In this document: positions 1 through 6,694 of the stretch, one piece after another
Numbering within the stretch: position 1 is the first letter of the stretch
Layout of the letters: each line of letters begins with the position of its first letter
Source of the DNA: Prochlorococcus sp. AG-424-P23
GTDB lineage: Bacteria; Cyanobacteriota; Cyanobacteriia; PCC-6307; Cyanobiaceae
Length of the DNA stretch: 45,700 bases
Direction of reading: 5' to 3'
Assembly (NCBI GenBank): GCA_003210135.1
Contig: QCNK01000013.1
Coordinates: 1-45,700, forward strand
Program-made: the position numbers and the translations under genes
The notes under the pieces: generated by a model
The model's database searches: none
Told to the model about the DNA's origin: nothing
What the model saw: only the letters and a program-made list of their open reading frames with translations

Positions 1-24
1 CGTTTATCGTAAAAAGAAAAAAAA

Positions 25-195
25 ATGAAAAAAGACTCTAGAGAAGAATATCTTAATAGAGATGAAGTAAATGAGATGATTGAATCAGCTCTCAGAAGAC
101 ACAACAGAAGATCAACAATAATTTCAAGTGTACTTGGTTGGATCCTAATTGGGGGTTATTCATTTGGACTTTTTCAAGCAGTTCAAAATGTCTAA
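25..195 (+). CDS. Small single-span membrane protein, function unknown
   Basis: A 56-residue ORF with an ATG start right after an A-rich stretch. The first 30 residues are highly charged (Lys, Arg, Glu, Asp) and probably helical. One hydrophobic segment follows at about residues 33-52 (IISSVLGWILIGGYSFGLF), so a one-span protein with a charged cytosolic head is likely. I do not recognise the family. Its reality rests on the clean charge/hydrophobic partition and the absence of a competing ORF. Nothing upstream is visible because the window begins 24 bases earlier. Confidence 0.6.
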   Translation: MKKDSREEYLNRDEVNEMIESALRRHNRRSTIISSVLGWILIGGYSFGLFQAVQNV

Positions 196-259
196 TTAAT
201 CTTTTCTTTAAAGTAGAACTTGCAAGATGATAAATTAATATAAGACTAAAGTATTTATT

Positions 260-481
260 ATGAGGGAATATATTGAGGAAAATCTTACAGTGATAAGAAC
301 ATATTTAATAAAACGAAAAAGGTATACATCAAAATTAAATAATGCTTCGATAATGGAAGAATTCAAAGAATGGAGCAAAGATCCATTACCTGAAACAGAA
401 TCAATTTGGACTTTACCTGACTTAACGAGAAATGAAAGACTAAAAAATTTTTGTCGCTCAATTAAGAAGGAAATAAAATAA
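260..481 (+). CDS. Small hypothetical protein
   Basis: A 73-residue soluble, basic ORF starting at ATG, about 65 bases after the previous small gene and in the same direction. It has a Lys/Arg-rich N-terminal half and a Trp/Pro-containing middle (EEFKEWSKDPLPETESIW), with no membrane segment or signal peptide. I recognise no domain. The longer minus-strand ORF over the same bases has the Phe/Ser-rich composition of an antisense shadow, so this strand is preferred. The coding call is moderate. Confidence 0.5.
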   Translation: MREYIEENLTVIRTYLIKRKRYTSKLNNASIMEEFKEWSKDPLPETESIWTLPDLTRNERLKNFCRSIKKEIK

Positions 482-485
482 GTTT

Positions 486-644
486 TTAACTGCCTAGTTG
501 TATATGATTCACCTTTAAGTAAAAATAACCCGCAAATCCAACTATATTCAAAATTACAACAAAAATCCAAGCTCCAATTGGCTGATTAGAATCAAATTTT
601 TTTATTTTAACTTTTTCCTTTAGTCTTTCAATATATTTAGCCAT
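486..644 (-). CDS. 52-residue single-span membrane protein
   Basis: A minus-strand ATG ORF of 52 residues. It has a Lys-rich N-terminal half (MAKYIERLKEKVKIKKFDSN), then one transmembrane segment at about residues 22-43 containing GAWIFVVILNIVGFAGYFY, and a short polar tail. This charged-head/one-helix layout is common among small thylakoid-complex subunits, but I cannot assign it to one. It converges on the 260-481 gene with a 4-base gap. The family is unrecognised. Confidence 0.55.
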   Translation of the reverse strand: MAKYIERLKEKVKIKKFDSNQPIGAWIFVVILNIVGFAGYFYLKVNHIQLGS

Positions 645-864
645 AATTAAAATTACTAGAAAGAATTTTTCTAATTATAGAGAGTTAAATTTTAAGGAAT
701 CTTAAATAAAATAAAATTTCTTTTAATTCGAATTTTTATTGTCAATCCTGTTAATGGGATATTTAATTAACTCCTTTTTGAGATTTTTTAAAAGTTTGTT
801 GTGATTCAAAATTGTAAATTTCCTAGTAAAGGAATAGTGCCATTTCATTGAATTAAAAAAAAAC
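645..864. other. Intergenic AT-rich region upstream of peroxiredoxin
   Basis: This is most of a roughly 300-base gap between the minus-strand small gene and the peroxiredoxin. It is nearly all A/T homopolymer tracts. I see no ORF above about 25 codons with coding character and no strong inverted repeat. It ends in the peroxiredoxin promoter. Confidence 0.5.
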
Positions 865-894
865 TTGCTAATTCATTATCAATAAAATTATAAT
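865..894 (+). promoter_or_regulatory. Probable sigma70-type promoter of the peroxiredoxin gene
   Basis: TTGCTA at 865-870 and a perfect TATAAT at 889-894 are separated by 18 bases, lying 54 bases before the peroxiredoxin ATG. The -10 is consensus and the -35 matches at TTG. In DNA this AT-rich a chance TATAAT is common, so the paired -35 and the position carry the call. Confidence 0.45.
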
Positions 895-947
895 ACTTAT
901 TACGGTCATTAAGACCATACATAATTTAAATAAGGACAAATTTTTTC

Positions 948-1532
948 ATGAGCTTAAGAGTTGGCCAAGAAGCACCAGACTTTAGTGCTACAGCAGTATA
1001 TGATCAAGAGTTTAAGGAGATTACACTTTCAGGTCTAAGAGGGAAATGGGTTGTTCTATTCTTTTACCCACTAGATTTTACATTTGTATGTCCAACTGAA
1101 ATCACTGCATTTAGTGATAGATACCAAGATTTCTCGGCACTAAATACGGAAATACTTGGAGTATCAGTTGATAGCAAACACTGTCATTTGGCTTGGATAC
1201 AAACCCCAAGAAATGAAGGTGGTATAGGTGATATTAACTATCCGTTAGTTTCTGACTTAAAAAGAGAAATTTGCCAGGCCTACAATGTTCTAAATGATGA
1301 TGGGGAGGCTGATAGAGGTTTATTTCTTATCAATCCAGAAGGAGTAGTTATGCATACAACTGTTAACAAGGCTCCTGTAGGTAGAAATGTTGATGAAACG
1401 CTAAGGATTCTTCAAGGTTATCAATACGTTGCGGCAAACCCCGATGAAGTATGTCCAGCAAACTGGACCCCTGGGGAGAAAACAATGTTAGAGGACCCCA
1501 AAGGTAGTAAGGAATATTTTTCTGCACTATAG
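948..1532 (+). CDS. 2-Cys peroxiredoxin (thioredoxin-dependent peroxidase)
   Basis: The 194-residue product has the full typical 2-Cys peroxiredoxin (AhpC/Prx1-type) layout. The peroxidatic cysteine C48 lies in FTFVCPTE and the resolving cysteine C169 in EVCPANW. The thioredoxin-fold core is intact, with FFYPLDF at about 38-44 and GVSVDS further on. It reduces H2O2 and alkyl hydroperoxides using thioredoxin, and in cyanobacteria it is a main soluble peroxide defence. The C-terminal extension resembles the YF-type tail associated with over-oxidation sensitivity (KEYFSAL), but the GG(L/I)G motif is seen here as GGIG, so the enzyme may be the sulfinylation-prone form. It is a single-gene unit with its own promoter and terminator. 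Confidence 0.95.
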   Translation: MSLRVGQEAPDFSATAVYDQEFKEITLSGLRGKWVVLFFYPLDFTFVCPTEITAFSDRYQDFSALNTEILGVSVDSKHCHLAWIQTPRNEGGIGDINYPLVSDLKREICQAYNVLNDDGEADRGLFLINPEGVVMHTTVNKAPVGRNVDETLRILQGYQYVAANPDEVCPANWTPGEKTMLEDPKGSKEYFSAL

Positions 1533-1547
1533 AAAAATTAGAAACAT

Positions 1548-2300
1548 TTAAGTAAGCAGTGAGTAGTAAATAATTATAAAAAAATAAAAAATAGATATAT
1601 TCAAAAAGGGGATAACATCCCCTTTTTGAGGTTTGGGCACTATCCAATCGCTCAAATTAGTTTTATATGATAAAAAGGACCACGTGTAAAAAGAAATTTC
1701 TATAGCGACTAGAATAAAAAGATTAATTAAATTTAAGTCATGTAAACCAGAATATCTATAAATATGAAACTGATGATCAACACTAATATTATTAATTTGA
1801 AGATGCCAAAGATAGAGAGAAATCAAAATAAAATTTATCAATATTATTTTTTTTAACAGAAACCTTGATTTCTTAAAAATTAATAGGATACAAATTAAAG
1901 ATATGAAAAAAATTAAATGTGGAATATCCGGTTTTGGTACATTAATTCCTTCAAGAAATAAATTAAATAAAAGATCAAAATTTATATATATATAATCAGC
2001 TATTAAATAAGAGAGAAATATTAAATTTATTGCTACTAAAAATAATAATCTTTTTCCATTAATTATTTTTATACTATTAATTTTACCCTTAGCAAAATTA
2101 TAGTATGTAAAATTTTTTAAAGAGTTTATAAACACCAAAGATGGACATATTGCTCCACTTAAATAGTAAAGGATTGAATAAAAGGAAATATCATTATTAT
2201 TTAGTGAATACAAATTAAACCATTGTTTTTGTACAAATGGAAGAATAAGTAAAAATGAAAGTGTTACTAATAACTTATTTGTATTGTATTTTATTATCAA
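1548..2300 (-). CDS. Multi-span membrane protein, function unknown
   Basis: A 250-residue, very hydrophobic product with about six or seven predicted membrane segments. Polar loops include a central NVPKPDIPH loop. It has no motif I recognise. It lies 32 bases downstream of the ftsH-like gene on the same strand, so the two could be co-transcribed. The last roughly 25 codons read through the peroxiredoxin terminator hairpin (1603-1627), so either this gene really overlaps the terminator or its annotated C-terminus is biologically marginal. The start is the first ATG (MIIKYNTNK). Confidence 0.65.
   Translation of the reverse strand: MIIKYNTNKLLVTLSFLLILPFVQKQWFNLYSLNNNDISFYSILYYLSGAICPSLVFINSLKNFTYYNFAKGKINSIKIINGKRLLFLVAINLIFLSYLIADYIYINFDLLFNLFLEGINVPKPDIPHLIFFISLICILLIFKKSRFLLKKIILINFILISLYLWHLQINNISVDHQFHIYRYSGLHDLNLINLFILVAIEISFYTWSFLSYKTNLSDWIVPKPQKGDVIPFLNISIFYFFIIIYYSLLT
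1603..1627. terminator. Rho-independent terminator after peroxiredoxin, possibly bidirectional
   Basis: A perfect 10-bp inverted repeat has arms AAAAAGGGGA and TCCCCTTTTT and a 5-base loop TAACA. It ends in a T-tract on the plus strand and, by symmetry, on the minus strand. It sits 71 bases after the peroxiredoxin stop. It also falls inside the 3' end of the minus-strand membrane-protein ORF. Confidence 0.8.
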
Positions 2301-2332
2301 GAAAATATTTTTTTTAATTTAAATCAATTAAA

Positions 2333-4087
2333 TCAAACTTTCAACAATTTAGAAGTTGTTAATTTAAAAACTTTTTTATCTATAATTTCTTGATTTAAAA
2401 GTATATCAACTAATTTATCTAGTAAGACTCTATTTTTTTTCAATATTTTTATTGAATTATTTAATGAAATTTTAGAAATATTTATGATTTCATTATCTAT
2501 TCTAGAGCTTGTATTTTCTGCTATGAGAGGCTTTCTTCTAAATAATCCATCTCCCAAATACATTTCATTATTATCAGAATTCATTGAAATTGGACCAATA
2601 ATCGAAAATCCATATTTTGTAACCATTTCCCTTACGATATTAGTCGCATAAGAGATATCATTTATGGAGCATTGTGTAATTTCACCTTCACCAAAAACTA
2701 TCGTTTCTGCTGCTCTTCCAGCTAGAGCAATTTCAATTTTTGAAAATAATAATTTTTTTGAAATCAATCCACTAGAAATTACATCTTCGTCAGGGCATAT
2801 TTTTGTATATCCTCCTATAGATCCAGATCTAGGTAAAATCGTAATTTTATCGACTGATTCAATTCCATTTCTCACAGCAGATACAATTGCTCTACCTACT
2901 TCGTTATAAGCAATAATTTTTTTCATATTAGGAGAAGTTATTAATGAGGTTCTCAGGCCAATGGAAATTTTATCAAGAGCATTTTCTATATGAAGATCAG
3001 TGATTAATTTAGATTCGTCTCTTGCACAGTGAATAGCACTCTCGTTCATCAAGTTTGCAAGATCTGCTCCCGAAAATCCAACTGTTCTAGAAGCCCAATA
3101 TCCTAGATCAACTTCGCTTGAAAGTGGTTTGGAAAGTGAGTGAACTGAAAGAATTTTTTTTCTTCCATCTAAATCTGGAAGCATTACTTCAATTTTCCTA
3201 TCAAATCTACCTGGTCTTAATAATGCTGCATCCAAAATATCTGGTCTATTTGTTGCTGCTAAAACAATAATCCCAGAATTATCAGCAAAACCATCTAATT
3301 CAGTTAGAAGCTGATTAAGGGTTTGTTCTCTTTCATCATTTCCACCTCCGATCCCAGACCCTCTTTGCCTACCAATGGAATCAATTTCATCAATGAAAAT
3401 TATACAAGGAGATTTTTCCTTAGCCTTAGAGAACAGATCGCGAACTCGGCTTGCTCCAACACCAACAAAAAGTTCTACAAACTCTGATGCAGATATTGAG
3501 AGAAAAGGCACTCCTGATTCACCAGCAATTGCTTTAGCTAATAATGTTTTACCTGTTCCTGGTGGGCCTATTAGAAGAACTCCCTTAGGAACTTTTGCTC
3601 CAAGATTTTCAAATTTCTTTGGTTCTTTCAAAAATGTTATTACCTCCTTTAATTCCTCGGCGGCTTCAGGGACGCCAGCTACATCATCGAATCTCGTTTC
3701 TACATCATCAATAGTTACAAATTTAGCTTGATTTTTGGTAAAACCAAAAGCTCTGGAAGCCAATTTAGATGTACTTCTCAAGATTAAGACTATAGCTAAT
3801 ATGAAAATCAGAAAAAGACTTATTGAAGCAAACGAATTAGCAGCTGAGGCTTCTTTTCTACTATTGTTAATTGTAAGATCTACCTTGTTTTCAGTAGCCT
3901 TTTCAAGGATTAATTGATCGTTGTAAAGGATAGGTATTTTAAATTTTTCGCCATTTTTATAAAGAACATCAATTTCTCTCTGCCTTGGATAGAAAAATAT
4001 AGATTCTATTTTTCCCGTCTCAATATCTTCCAGAAGATCCGAATAACTTGATTGTGAATCTGAATATGAGAATTTTGATCTAAACAC
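2333..4087 (-). CDS. FtsH-family AAA+ protein lacking the zinc-protease motif
   Basis: 584 residues. One membrane segment lies at about 86-103, followed by an intact AAA+ module: Walker A GPPGTGKT 174-181, Walker B IIFIDEID 229-236 and the second region of homology ending RPGRFDRK near 298. The C-terminal M41 protease domain is recognisable, but the HEAGH zinc motif reads NEVGR at 395-399, so both zinc histidines are gone. The third-ligand Asp (D477 in SINDIS) remains. Predicted activity is ATP-driven unfolding or assembly without proteolysis, comparable to plant FtsHi pseudo-proteases. The start is GTG, with an in-frame stop three codons upstream. That leaves no room for the usual first N-terminal membrane helix. 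It is divergent from rpmF. Confidence 0.9.
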   Translation of the reverse strand: MFRSKFSYSDSQSSYSDLLEDIETGKIESIFFYPRQREIDVLYKNGEKFKIPILYNDQLILEKATENKVDLTINNSRKEASAANSFASISLFLIFILAIVLILRSTSKLASRAFGFTKNQAKFVTIDDVETRFDDVAGVPEAAEELKEVITFLKEPKKFENLGAKVPKGVLLIGPPGTGKTLLAKAIAGESGVPFLSISASEFVELFVGVGASRVRDLFSKAKEKSPCIIFIDEIDSIGRQRGSGIGGGNDEREQTLNQLLTELDGFADNSGIIVLAATNRPDILDAALLRPGRFDRKIEVMLPDLDGRKKILSVHSLSKPLSSEVDLGYWASRTVGFSGADLANLMNESAIHCARDESKLITDLHIENALDKISIGLRTSLITSPNMKKIIAYNEVGRAIVSAVRNGIESVDKITILPRSGSIGGYTKICPDEDVISSGLISKKLLFSKIEIALAGRAAETIVFGEGEITQCSINDISYATNIVREMVTKYGFSIIGPISMNSDNNEMYLGDGLFRRKPLIAENTSSRIDNEIINISKISLNNSIKILKKNRVLLDKLVDILLNQEIIDKKVFKLTTSKLLKV

Positions 4088-4166
4088 TAATCTTTATAAG
4101 TGATTAATAAAGCATATATGCTTATTTAAAAAATTGACGTATATAAACAAAATATACTCAAAAGTT

Positions 4167-4194
4167 TTGGAGATAACCAGTTAAAGGTTATATT
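4167..4194 (+). promoter_or_regulatory. Possible promoter for rpmF
   Basis: TTGGAG at 4167-4172 and TATATT at 4189-4194 have 16-base spacing, 24 bases before the L32 ATG. The elements are imperfect and the background is AT-rich, so this is a candidate only. The opposite-facing ftsH-like gene shares this 131-base gap. Confidence 0.3.
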
Positions 4195-4218
4195 ATTATA
4201 TGGAAATAAAGAAACAGA

Positions 4219-4389
4219 ATGGCTGTACCAAAGAAGAAAAAATCAAAGAGCAAAAGGAACCAAAGGCACGCTGTTTGGAAAGGAAAAGCAGCAATAGCAG
4301 CTCAGAAAGCTATATCTTTAGGTAAATCAGTTTTAACTGGGAAAGCTCAAGGATTTGTTTATCCTATTGAAGAAGAAGAAGAAGAGTAG
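4219..4389 (+). CDS. rpmF: 50S ribosomal protein L32
   Basis: A 56-residue basic protein beginning [18 protein letters not shown], the standard L32 opening, with HAVWKGKA and a Tyr-Pro segment near the end followed by an acidic Glu tail. This cyanobacterial/plastid-type L32 lacks the four-Cys zinc ribbon found in some bacteria. L32 is a late-assembling protein of the large ribosomal subunit. It stands alone on the plus strand and converges with ycf20 (3-base gap). Too short for usual ORF cut-offs, but unambiguous. Confidence 0.93.
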   Translation: MAVPKKKKSKSKRNQRHAVWKGKAAIAAQKAISLGKSVLTGKAQGFVYPIEEEEEE

Positions 4390-4392
4390 CTT

Positions 4393-4719
4393 TTAAGATC
4401 CTAATTTAAATGCTTCGAGTATAACGGCATAGATTGCACCGATTCTTAATTTATCAATTACTGACCATAGATCATAAAATCTTGAACTTGAAGGAGGCTT
4501 AATTCTTATAATAATCTCAATAAATACAATGATTATTGGAACCATAATCAATTCATTTTTACCTTCAGATATGAATTTTGTAAGGAAATTGGCAAATAAA
4601 AAATATCCTGTCAAAACAGAAATAAGACCAATAGATTTTGATCTCCATGAATCACTTAAGAAACCAAATAATAAATTATTGAGTTGAGAGGAAATTCTTA
4701 AGAAATTAGTTTTTTGCAT
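4393..4719 (-). CDS. ycf20: Ycf20-like protein (DUF565)
   Basis: 108 residues with two membrane segments, at about 28-50 and 57-75. The C-terminus ends in a Leu-Arg-Ile-Gly...Leu-Glu-Ala-Phe-Lys-Leu-Gly-Ser pattern that I associate with Ycf20/DUF565 of cyanobacteria and plastids. In algae a nuclear Ycf20 homologue has been linked to photoprotective energy dissipation; that comes from knowledge of the family. The first 14 bases overlap the end of the HAD hydrolase gene, implying a two-gene transcript. The family call is by remembered motif. Confidence 0.7.
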   Translation of the reverse strand: MQKTNFLRISSQLNNLLFGFLSDSWRSKSIGLISVLTGYFLFANFLTKFISEGKNELIMVPIIIVFIEIIIRIKPPSSSRFYDLWSVIDKLRIGAIYAVILEAFKLGS

Positions 4720-5467
4720 TGTGAAAAGTTATTAAACATTCATTTAGGAAACTTAAGTCAATATATGATTTTTTTAGTTTAGGACCTTTAATTACATTTG
4801 CCACATTATTTTCATCTCCTAAGGTATCTAAAATACAATCTAATTTAATATTTTCATCTAAAACTGTTGGGATATTAGATGGGACAAATATTGTTGGTAA
4901 TTTAGCCGCCTTAGCAGATATTAATCCTGGATTAGAGTCCTCGAATACTATTGTGTTATTTTTTTTAATCCCACTTAATTGAATTGCCTTTAAATAAGGC
5001 AATGGATTTGGTTTTTTTAATTTAACGTCTTCACTTGAAATAATAAATTCAAATGGATTAAAACCATTAAATAGATTTTCAACGAGTAAATTAACTTGAT
5101 TTCTAGAACTTGAAGTAACTATAAATTGCCTTATTTTTTCCCTATGTAATTCTTTTATCAACCTAAAAACACCAGTTTTTAAGTTAACGGAATTTTTTTT
5201 TATATATTCCAAATAATGAAACTGCTTTTTCTCATGAATTTTGAGAATAAAATCATCTGAAAAGTTATTATTATTTAATTTTGAATAATGAGCAATTCTA
5301 TTTTTGCCTCCATTTATTCTCAAAAGTTGAATATATTTTTTAGTGTCCCAATTCCAATTTATGTCGAGGTCTTTGAATGCATTATTAAATGCAGGCAAAT
5401 GAACCTCCAATTCGGTATTTGCGATAGTTCCATCTAAATCCCAATAAACACCTTCGAGATAAGTCAC
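4706..5467 (-). CDS. HAD-superfamily hydrolase, CbbY/beta-phosphoglucomutase-like
   Basis: 253 residues with all four HAD motifs: DLDGT (nucleophile D10, acid/base D12), TSSS around 118-121, Lys 151/152 in KLKKPNP, and FEDSNPG (E176, D177). A helical cap of subclass I lies between motifs I and II and includes GGKNR at 53-57. CbbY-type members in photosynthetic organisms dephosphorylate sugar bisphosphates such as xylulose-1,5-bisphosphate, an inhibitor of Rubisco. Motif similarity suggests that but does not prove it. The gene overlaps ycf20 downstream and follows the tiny psb30-like gene upstream. Confidence 0.85.
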   Translation of the reverse strand: MTYLEGVYWDLDGTIANTELEVHLPAFNNAFKDLDINWNWDTKKYIQLLRINGGKNRIAHYSKLNNNNFSDDFILKIHEKKQFHYLEYIKKNSVNLKTGVFRLIKELHREKIRQFIVTSSSRNQVNLLVENLFNGFNPFEFIISSEDVKLKKPNPLPYLKAIQLSGIKKNNTIVFEDSNPGLISAKAAKLPTIFVPSNIPTVLDENIKLDCILDTLGDENNVANVIKGPKLKKSYIDLSFLNECLITFHNAKN

Positions 5468-5478
5468 AAAGGATAATT

Positions 5479-5556
5479 TTATCTGCGGTAAAATACTAAA
5501 GCGATTATTGCTGGGCCTGCTAACGCAACTACAGCTAAAGGAATAAGTGTTGCCAT
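5479..5556 (-). CDS. psb30: 25-residue membrane peptide, probable photosystem II Psb30 (Ycf12)
   Basis: The minus-strand ATG ORF encodes a short hydrophobic start and the tail AGPAIIALVFYRR. Known Psb30/Ycf12 proteins end in a closely similar Gly-Pro-x-(I/V)-(I/V)...Arg-Arg element after a single membrane helix, so a shortened Psb30 is the best guess. Psb30 sits at the periphery of the PSII reaction centre near PsbE and PsbJ. At 25 residues this is shorter than the usual 33-46. It lies just upstream of the HAD hydrolase on the same strand. Alternative: an unrelated one-helix peptide. Confidence 0.5.
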   Translation of the reverse strand: MATLIPLAVVALAGPAIIALVFYRR

Positions 5557-5639
5557 GATTAAATGAATATATTTTGTGATACTATTTTTACAAATAAATG
5601 ATTGAACTGTACTGATACGTTACAAGATTGAATTAAATC

Positions 5640-5987
5640 ATGAAAACATGGACTTGCATAGAAAATTGTGGAGCTTGTTGTAAGTTCAACTTGAACGAAA
5701 GGAGCGATTTAGCAGACAAACTTAATAAGGACGATATCGATTTAATTAATTCAATGACAGCTAAGGACGGTTGGTGTAAAAATTTAGATAGAGAAAATAA
5801 AAAATGCTTAATTTACGAAAATAGACCTCATTTTTGCAGGGTAAGTGAATTTTCAACTACTTTTAAGGGATATTTGAATTCTGGCGATAAATTTCTTATA
5901 GATTGCTGTAAACAGCATATTTCATCAAATTATGGTTACAAAAGTAAAGAGATGAAAAGTTTTAAAGTGGCAATTTCAGAAAAATGA
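5640..5987 (+). CDS. YkgJ-family cysteine-cluster protein
   Basis: 115 residues with the N-terminal cluster C6-x3-C10-x2-C13-C14 and further cysteines at C46, C56, C66, C89 and C90. This matches the YkgJ/CxxCxxCC family, proposed to bind zinc or iron. No enzymatic role is established for the family in general. The gene overlaps the following UPF0016 gene by four bases (ATGA-type junction), so it is translationally coupled to a cation transporter. That context makes a metal-related role plausible; this is inference. Confidence 0.8.
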   Translation: MKTWTCIENCGACCKFNLNERSDLADKLNKDDIDLINSMTAKDGWCKNLDRENKKCLIYENRPHFCRVSEFSTTFKGYLNSGDKFLIDCCKQHISSNYGYKSKEMKSFKVAISEK

Positions 5988-6310
5988 ATAGTAAATTAGA
6001 AAAAAAAGAGCTCAATATAGAAAAAAGTTTCTTATCTATATTTATTACTACTTTTACAACAATTTTCATAGCAGAGCTTGGCGATAAAACACAGATAGCA
6101 ACGCTAATGCTTTCAGCCGAATCGGGGAAGCCAATAATTGTTTTTCTTGGAAGTTCTCTTGCTTTGATAAGCTCTAGTGTAGTAGGAGTTCTTATTGGTA
6201 AATGGTTATCAAAAAAAATATCTCCAAGTAAATTTGCATTATTTACTGGTTTTTTAATGATAATAATAAGTATATTTTTAGCCTATGATATCTACAAAAA
6301 TTATTTATAA
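5984..6310 (+). CDS. UPF0016/GDT1-family cation transporter, first half-size subunit
   Basis: 108 residues with three hydrophobic segments and one copy of the family signature E-x-G-D-(K/R)-(S/T), here ELGDKT at 31-36. Most family members carry two such repeats in one chain of 200 or more residues. Here the second repeat is the adjacent gene, so a heterodimer of half-transporters is likely. Known members (yeast Gdt1, cyanobacterial Mnx, plant PAM71) move Mn2+ and/or Ca2+. In Synechocystis Mnx exports Mn from the cytosol towards the thylakoid lumen. Confidence 0.85.
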   Translation: MNSKLEKKELNIEKSFLSIFITTFTTIFIAELGDKTQIATLMLSAESGKPIIVFLGSSLALISSSVVGVLIGKWLSKKISPSKFALFTGFLMIIISIFLAYDIYKNYL

Positions 6311-6616
6311 ATGGTTTTAAGTTTATTGCTATCAACATTTCTCACCGTATTTGTAGCCGAATTAGGTGACAAAACCCAATTAGCCACATTAACTATAAGC
6401 GGCACATCAAATAAACCATTTGCAGTTTTTTTAGGATCTTCTTCTGCACTTGTATTGGCCAGTTTACTAGGTGCTTTAACAGGTGGTTCTATTTCAAGTT
6501 TTTTACCCGAAGTAATTCTTAAATCAATAGCTTCAATAACATTTTTTATTATTGGTATCAGACTTTTTATAAACTCATTTGCAATCAACAAAGAAGAAAA
6601 AGAAGACAAAAAATAA
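6311..6616 (+). CDS. UPF0016/GDT1-family cation transporter, second half-size subunit
   Basis: 101 residues, three hydrophobic segments and the signature ELGDKT at 17-22. It starts at the base immediately after the stop codon of the first half-transporter (TAA then ATG), consistent with coupled translation and equimolar production. The conserved acidic and Gly residues are intact in both halves, so a functional heterodimer is expected rather than decay. The C-terminus is a Lys/Glu-rich cytosolic tail. Confidence 0.85.
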   Translation: MVLSLLLSTFLTVFVAELGDKTQLATLTISGTSNKPFAVFLGSSSALVLASLLGALTGGSISSFLPEVILKSIASITFFIIGIRLFINSFAINKEEKEDKK

Positions 6617-6694
6617 AATTAGTTTATGCTTAGATAAAAGGTGTAAGATAAGAAGTATGTCCAACCTAATTGATTTATAATTTTATTCCTTACT

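Noticed and set aside
235..570. 111-codon minus-strand ORF
   Set aside because: Phe/Ser/Leu-rich antisense shadow that overlaps two better small genes on both strands.
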